Assembly: GCA_034769895.1 (NCBI GenBank)
Contig: CM068370.1
Coordinates: 37,785,031-37,849,030 of the forward strand
Origin: Magicicada septendecula
Lineage: Eukaryota > Arthropoda > Insecta > Hemiptera > Cicadidae
Length of the DNA: 64,000 nt
Reading direction: 5' to 3'
Part shown: positions 57,731 through 64,000 of the stretch, piece by piece
How positions within the stretch are numbered: position 1 is the stretch's first letter
How the letters are laid out: each line of letters opens with the position of its first letter
Position numbers and translations under genes: made by a program
Notes under the pieces: model-generated
What the model saw: the letters and a program-made list of their open reading frames with translations, nothing else
Database searches by the model: none
Told to the model about the DNA's origin: nothing

Positions 57731-58215
57731 CAGTAGAACTCCATTTATCCAAACTCCAGTTATCCGAATCGCCAATTATCCGAATCGTTATCAGGAAATT
57801 AAAAAAAACGCAATTTCTAAAAAAAACGTTTATTCAATTTGCAGTTGCCGTACTAACAAAAAACATAGCAAATGAAATACATATAAGACTGTTAGCTATG
57901 CATCATACTGATCAGTATTAGTTTACGTACTGATCAGTACAATGTTTTCTGGCCTACTGCTCGCCTAAAATTATAATTGTGTATTATTTTAAATTATTTT
58001 GTATTAAGAGTGAACATTTTGCAAAACATGTGTGACCTGGTTTTTATTAAGATACTGTATTCATGTAATAAAAGTAATCAAAAGTGATTTTTGAGCAATT
58101 TTTGCGTTTTCTTTCACAACATAACCTTTTTCTTATCTTTTTCCCAATTATTCGAATTTCGGCATATCCGAATTACGTCTGGGACTCATTAGTTCGGATA
58201 AATGGAGTTCTACTG
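57731..58215. mobile_element. Tigger/pogo-like MITE, 485 bp
   Basis: Perfect 20-bp terminal inverted repeat CAGTAGAACTCCATTTATCC at both ends, flanked by TA on each side (57729-57730 and 58216-58217). Internal ATCCGAAT/ATTCGAAT motifs resemble the TTATCCGA-rich interiors of pogo/Tigger MITEs. No transposase. Confidence 0.9.
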
Positions 58216-58302
58216 TATTTTTTTAAACTCATACTATTATATTCTATTATTAATGAGAGACTGTCTTAACCTAATAAAGTTATTTACTTCTTCTTTTTTA
58301 TT

Positions 58303-58411
58303 CCTCCTCCTCCTCCTCCTCCTCCTCCTCCTCCTCCTCCTCCTCCTCCTCCTCCTCCTCCTTCTTCTTCTTCTTCTTCTTCTTCTTCTTCTTCTTCTTC
58401 TTCCTCTTCTC
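58303..58411. repeat. (CCT)n-(CTT)n microsatellite
   Basis: About 20 CCT units followed by about 15 CTT units. The poly-Leu frame across it is an artefact. Confidence 0.96.
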
Positions 58412-58684
58412 ATAGGACTAGGACTAGGTTACATCTGGGCCGGGTTTGCGTTTGATTATCCGACTCTTTTTTGGCCGCCGAAGATCTTCCTCTTTGGGTT
58501 TACAGTCCACTAATTTTCCTCACAGAGCAGTTGCTACTATATCTTTAATTCAGTACAATCACATATTGTTTCTTGTAACCATTTAAATTTAATTTCACTC
58601 GTATTTGTCATTTCAAATTCTGTCGAATAATATACGAATTATTAATGATCTTAATAACTGAGTTCAGTAGTATGTAGCTTCAAA

Positions 58685-59040
58685 TATCTTCGTCTCGCAT
58701 CACAACCCAGTGTAAGTCTTAGCCCGCTCAGTGTTATTTTATTCCATCCCGTTATTTCACCGCACAACCTTCTACAGCCTTCCACCTTCATACTTCTCAT
58801 ATCATCTTCTACGTCATCAATCCATATATTTCTAAGTCATCCTCTAATTCTTCAGCCTGCTGGTTTCCAGAATGCGATTCTTTTAGTAGTTCTGCTACCA
58901 TCCGCTCGTCTTATGTGACCCATCCATTCTAATCTTTTACTCTTGATGAACCGGACTACGTCGGCACTGTGTATTATTTGATTCAGTTTATAATTCCTTT
59001 GTACGTTAGTACCCTCCAGGACTAATCTTCAGTTTGCTAA
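58685..59040 (-). pseudogene. LINE RT C-terminal relic
   Basis: Minus strand: SADVVRFIKSKRLEWMGHIR, RADGSRTTKRIAFWKPAG, stop, RIRG, stop, LRNIWIDDVEDDMRSMKVEG, CRRLCGEITGWNKI. 'RLEWMGH--R' and 'W-DDVE-D-R--' are standard C-terminal LINE blocks. No (GAT)n tail was seen. It is too broken to appear as one long frame. Confidence 0.8.
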
Positions 59041-59316
59041 GGCTCAAATATTTTAAGGTAAAATATTCTAAACTGTTGTTCATCTGCATTAGTTAATTCC
59101 CAGGCGTCGCAAGCCATACGTCACTATTCTGCGAATATATTCTGTAAAAATAGCAGCAAATTTAAATAACGACCGTTATTCGTTACATATCGGACGCCGA
59201 TCCTTTGTAACGAAAACGCGACGTTCGATATGACGGATAATGGTTCCCAAACGATTAAGTAACTTATATTACGTATTTGTACTATAACAGTATTATTTTC
59301 ATATTATAAACTAGGT

Positions 59317-60102
<786 letters not shown>

Positions 60103-60110
60103 AACTAGGT

Positions 60111-61290
60111 TATAAGTATTGTAAGGTCTAAATTTATTTCACATACAGTTGGGGAAGTTTTTATTCAACATCAAGGAGTAGTCGTTTTTCGAGAAATGAC
60201 TCCATTCCACTTAAAACAGATCCGCGCATACTCATATCCGTTAATGCTCTTGATATAATAATAGTCGTGTTTTGAACGCTTCATTCGAGTTCCGTTAGAG
60301 AAAAATTCTCTGTGAGTGGTATACCGTCTTCTCAGAATTCATCTGAAGCAAAGCATATAATCACCGAATGCCATCAACCTTCCGTATATACAGTGTTAGT
60401 GATTATTTACTGACAGCCAGAATAATTTTGCCAATGGCTAATCCGCTATAAACACAGGATGTGCCGATTGAAATTTTAACTATAATTTATAAGCATTTCA
60501 CGTGCAACGATTCCATTGCATTAAATTACAGTAAGTTATGTATCGCTTGATGGTATTTGATACGTATTAAGTGAGCCATAAAACAATTGCGTACATCGTT
60601 TTTATAAATATTAAGCTCGCATACGCGAAAAAATTAATAAGTAAAACACTTAAACGCCCGACCGTATAATTAGGTAAATATAAATCAAGCAGGTAAATAT
60701 AACGACGTGAAATTGCACTTCCTACGTTTGATTTAATTACGCGATCGGTGTGCGAAATATCGGTGTGTGGAGCGTGGGAATCGCGGATCCGAAGGAAACC
60801 GCGACATGTTCAACCCGATCTTGTTCGATTTACCGGCAGACCGCTAGCAGCGTGTTAGGTAGGTCTACAGTGTTTCGGAACTTGTTGCAGTTTCGTCATA
60901 TTATTGACTTATTATATAATAATTACGAAATCTTGAACAAAAATATTATATTTTCGTGAGAAGATGTGTGTGCGTTCGTGTGTGCTTAAAGTATATTCTC
61001 AGCTAAATTGAAATTTATATCCAGGCACATGATATATTTCTTATTACGTAAAATTGTTGTTAATTTCACATGCAGTACAAATTTTGTTATTAAGCACAAT
61101 TTATACTGAAGCTGTTAAAGTCGAGCTGTTTGAAGTGTGCATATACAGTATACATGTTCAGTTTCAACGTAAAGTAATTCTGCCTTTGAAAATTCTTATT
61201 AAACACCGCGTCAAATTATTGTCGAAATTATCACTTTTAAATTAAGATAACAGCACATTTAATATAAATATATATCTTCTTCTTCTGATA
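60111..61290. other. No recognised gene
   Basis: AT-rich with a GC-richer patch at 60740-60900 whose 69-codon frame (60750-60959) I cannot identify. Confidence 0.45.
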
Positions 61291-61294
61291 GTTC

Positions 61295-61695
61295 CTATCC
61301 GTTTCGGATGTTGGATATCATACAGGCTATTTTAACTTTCTGCACTGCTGTACGGTATAAGTCAGTTGCATTCATGCCAAACCAGGTCCTTAAATTTCTC
61401 ATGCGTGATATTCTTGGTCGCCCAACTCCTCCCTTTCCAAGTACTTTTCCCTGTAGTATGTACTGTAATAAGTAAAATCTCTGTTCATTTCTCATGAGAT
61501 GTCCCAGGTACTGAAGCTTTCTTATCTTCACTGTGTTAACTACCTCCCTATCTTCCTTCATCTTTCTAAGAACTTCAACATTAGTTGTATGTGCTGTCCA
61601 TGAAATGCTCAGTATTCTACGGTAGAGCCCCATTTCGAAAGATTCCAAATTCTTAGTTGTGGCTTCAGTCAAATTCCAAGATTCTACATAAATTT
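61295..61695 (-). pseudogene. LINE RT C-terminal relic
   Basis: Open minus-strand frame: VESWNLTEATTKNLESFEMG, LYRRILSISWTAHTTNVEVL, KLQYLGHLMRNEQRFYLLQY, ILQGKVLGKGGVGRPRIS and KVKIACMISNIRNG, ending at a natural stop. It is one of the cleanest LINE C-termini in the window, truncated at its 5' end at about 61695. The 'YRRIL-ISW ... YLGH-MRNE--Y-LLQ-ILQGK' block defines its family, different from the (GAT)n group. Confidence 0.92.
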
Positions 61696-61909
61696 ATATA
61701 CTTGATTATAACTCTTTTATTTGATAGTTTTTTCCTCATGTATAACTTTCTTAAATATTCCTTCTTCTACAATCCTAAGATTGATTTGCGGCAGTTTTCC
61801 ATTGTGATTGACCTTGTACTTTCCTCTTCATTTCCTCATAAGTTTCACAATTTAGATCCGCCATAATTGCTTTATATACTGCAGCCTTAGTCTTACCTTA
61901 TATCCTTTA

Positions 61910-62160
61910 CCTTCCATTGTTTCTTGGATACAGTGGTTTCCAGTTGCCTTCTGCATTCTATGCCGTTGACCAACTACTTGTTCATCAGCCTTTTGGTGCC
62001 ATTTCTAACTCCAAGGGCAAGAGAGTGCCCTACTCCTACACGCGCATCCGCCTTCCGCAGAAGCCGTTGGCACTTGGTAGGATAGGACTCCTTATACTGG
62101 GAGTCACTCAGTCGTCAGAGCACCCTTGGTGAGAACTGGCTGTACCACGTAAAGGTAGGT
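61910..62160. other. GC-rich patch, possible short repeat
   Basis: About 240 bp of clearly higher GC than both flanks (CTATGCCGTTGACCAACTAC, GCAGAAGCCGTTGGCACTTG). Uniform composition and sharp edges suggest an inserted SINE-like repeat, but no terminal features were found. Confidence 0.3.
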
Positions 62161-62164
62161 AAAT

Positions 62165-63050
62165 AACTTAAACATTATTAAAATATTTTATGGCCTGAAT
62201 ATATTATCCTACTTCGTACATGCTACGAGCTGTATGTTCAACGCTCATCGTCACGTGTTAATACGTTGTCAGGAGAAATGGTTCTTTATTGTCCAGAGAA
62301 ATGTTGTTCGTTAAATTATTTTAAATTTAACCTTTCGTTGAATTTCGAAATAAGCAATTATTATCGTTTACAAAATCATCAGTTTTTTATAAAATCTCTT
62401 TTTTTTAATTAGGACATAGTTTTAAAACGATAATTTAGTTGTTTTTTGTTGTTTTGTTTGAGTTTTTTATTATCTCAAACAAATATGTTGTGTTCCTTTT
62501 ACTTTTTGCTAACCCACTTTTAATAAGTTAATGCTCTGTTTGGTTTTTGCAATAAAATTTTCTAAGTTTATAAATATCAATGCTCTGGGTGAAGATTAGT
62601 TGTCGTCATATTACTTATAAATTATGTTTCCGTGATCATTAAATTCCCTGTTGGTTAGGTTAATAATACGTAATCGGAGCTGATGCTTAATATTTTTTTA
62701 CGCTGATTTATGTCATTTCCTACTTTAATTTTTAGTTTTTAATTAATTCTGTTTTTAGAATTCTGTTATTGTTTATTCTATTTTGTTGTGTTTATTACGC
62801 CAGATATTGCAGTTTATTAAGCCTGACAATCCTAAATGTTTCTTGTACATGCCTATGTCTAATGTTATATACCTTTCTCTTTGTTTAAGTAATTAATAAA
62901 TTAATTCTACACTTATAGAGAAGTTTCATCATTTCATCATTCTTCGTCCTAAAATGACTTTATAGCATGTCCATAATATGTAGAATGTCATTAAAGCTTT
63001 AATACTACGTTACATCCAAGTCCTTAACTTCTATACGACAAAAGTACTAT
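62165..63050. other. No recognised gene
   Basis: AT-rich, non-coding by eye. Confidence 0.5.
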
Positions 63051-63129
63051 TCATCAATATTTACTTTTGTCGCAAGCCTCAAAGAAAACTATGCTTTTGA
63101 CCCATAATAAATCAGTCTCTTTCATTATA

Positions 63130-63645
63130 CATTTGATGAAATCATCATCATCATCACGTTCAAGGATTAAACCAAGGATGGTTTTTCCGGTCTCAAACAG
63201 GCAAAGATTAGAGCTGGTCACTCCAGCGCTTTCTCGTACGTCCCACGCCTCTCCGTCCCCTCGGCTTATTGTTGCATAGTTGTTTGATGATGCGGAAGTC
63301 ATCCATTCGGCAAAGATGTTCCCATCAATTCAGCCGATACTGGGCGATCCTGTCGAGTATGCTCATAATATTCAGTTCCTGCCATATGTCTGTGTTTCGT
63401 CTATGATCATGGAGAGTATACCATCCCACGTGCCTAAGAAATCTCATTTCAGCCGCTTGGATGCGACCGGCCTTACTTTTCGTTAGAGTCCAATTCTCAG
63501 ACCCATAAAGAAGTGTGGGAAGGGCCATCACCTTGTAGGATTTTAGGCGTGTTCCTTTACTTGCTGACTTAAGGGTTCGCCTAATGGTCCCACACATAAC
63601 GTTCAACTTATGCAACTTATTCACAACGTCGTTGCTTGCATTATA
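63130..63645 (-). pseudogene. LINE RT C-terminal end with (GAT)n tail
   Basis: Minus strand: NKLHKLNVMCGTIRRTLKSA, LKSYKVMALPTLLYGSENWT, EMRFLRHVGWYTLHDHRRNT, then after a stop/frameshift WEHLCRMDDFRIIKQLCNNK and RGRRGVGRTRKRWSDQL with a stop at 63208-63210. A (GAT)n tail follows (63137-63150). Nearly complete C-terminus of the same family as 41693-41891. Confidence 0.9.
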
Positions 63646-63659
63646 ACATTTGTAGAAAT

Positions 63660-64000
63660 GCTAGCCATATTGCAACATGGCGAAAAAAGGTGTGAGTAGC
63701 TAAAAACTGTTGGAAGTAAACGACCTATTCATTCAGCAGTCTAAATCAGCCGCCCATCAATTGCGTTCTGAGAATTGTAGACGCGGTCATTCTAAACACG
63801 GTGAAAACTAAAGATCAAATTACTGCTTGTGATGTAGAAATTTGCTAACTGACACGTAACTTGCTGGTTTTCGTCTAAACAAAGCTTATATTATTAAGCT
63901 GTTGTTATGTTTAATTATTGATTTTAACCTAGTTATTACTGTAGGTATACTATTTTAATCTGTGAGTGGACAAGAGTTGAGCATTTAACTGAAGTGGGTA
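63660..64000. other. No recognised gene at right edge
   Basis: AT-rich end of the window with no recognisable feature. Confidence 0.5.

Overview
This is a gene-poor, AT-rich stretch of an animal nuclear genome, almost certainly an insect. The evidence is the catalogue of repeats: Jockey-type and (GAT)n-tailed LINEs, hAT, PIF/Harbinger, Tigger-like and Helentron DNA elements, Penelope-like (PLE) sequence, spliced transposase genes and a short TTAGG run. A large hemimetabolous insect genome is my guess; the sequence does not fix the species. I saw no rRNA, no tRNA and no complete host gene. The one candidate host exon is at 39780-40110 (armadillo/importin-alpha-like).

Layout. 1-1161 is a CTG/CTA trinucleotide array. 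1.2-10.4 kb holds a hAT C-terminal relic, three LINE relics, a Jockey relic, a 35-bp minisatellite and the first hammerhead-ribozyme-like motifs. 10.8-17.9 kb holds a solo LTR, a PLE GIY-YIG endonuclease relic, a 40-bp array of ribozyme-like cores inside a hairpin, and three copies of an unnamed repeat. Two of those copies carry a ~170-bp ribozyme-bearing insertion flanked by a 9-13-bp duplication; the third is the empty site. 18878-22185 is a PIF/Harbinger transposon whose transposase and MADF genes lie on opposite strands, each with an exon inside the other's intron. 22-27 kb is featureless. 27.1-28.7 kb is a 128-bp tandem array grown out of an RTE/SINE-like tail. 30-33 kb holds hAT and Jockey relics. 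34642-39643 is a hAT element split by a Helentron. 40-45.6 kb holds LINE ends, a foldback element, a hAT MITE and a long (GT)n. 46290-49140 is a DNA transposon with 35-bp terminal repeats carrying a DUF7869-type gene. 49.6-50.4 kb is a 45-bp array. 50.6-55 kb holds LINE and Jockey relics. 56.4-57.6 kb holds a 169-bp satellite, a TTAGG run and a head-to-head ribozyme-like pair. The remainder holds Tigger-like and hAT MITEs and LINE 3' ends.

Nearly all coding sequence is broken by stops, frameshifts or truncation. The best preserved are the DUF7869 gene (two stops in a single frame) and the Harbinger pair. The most interesting signal is the family of short mobile units with a hammerhead-like core, seen nine times (ten counting the array) with compensating changes in stems I and II.
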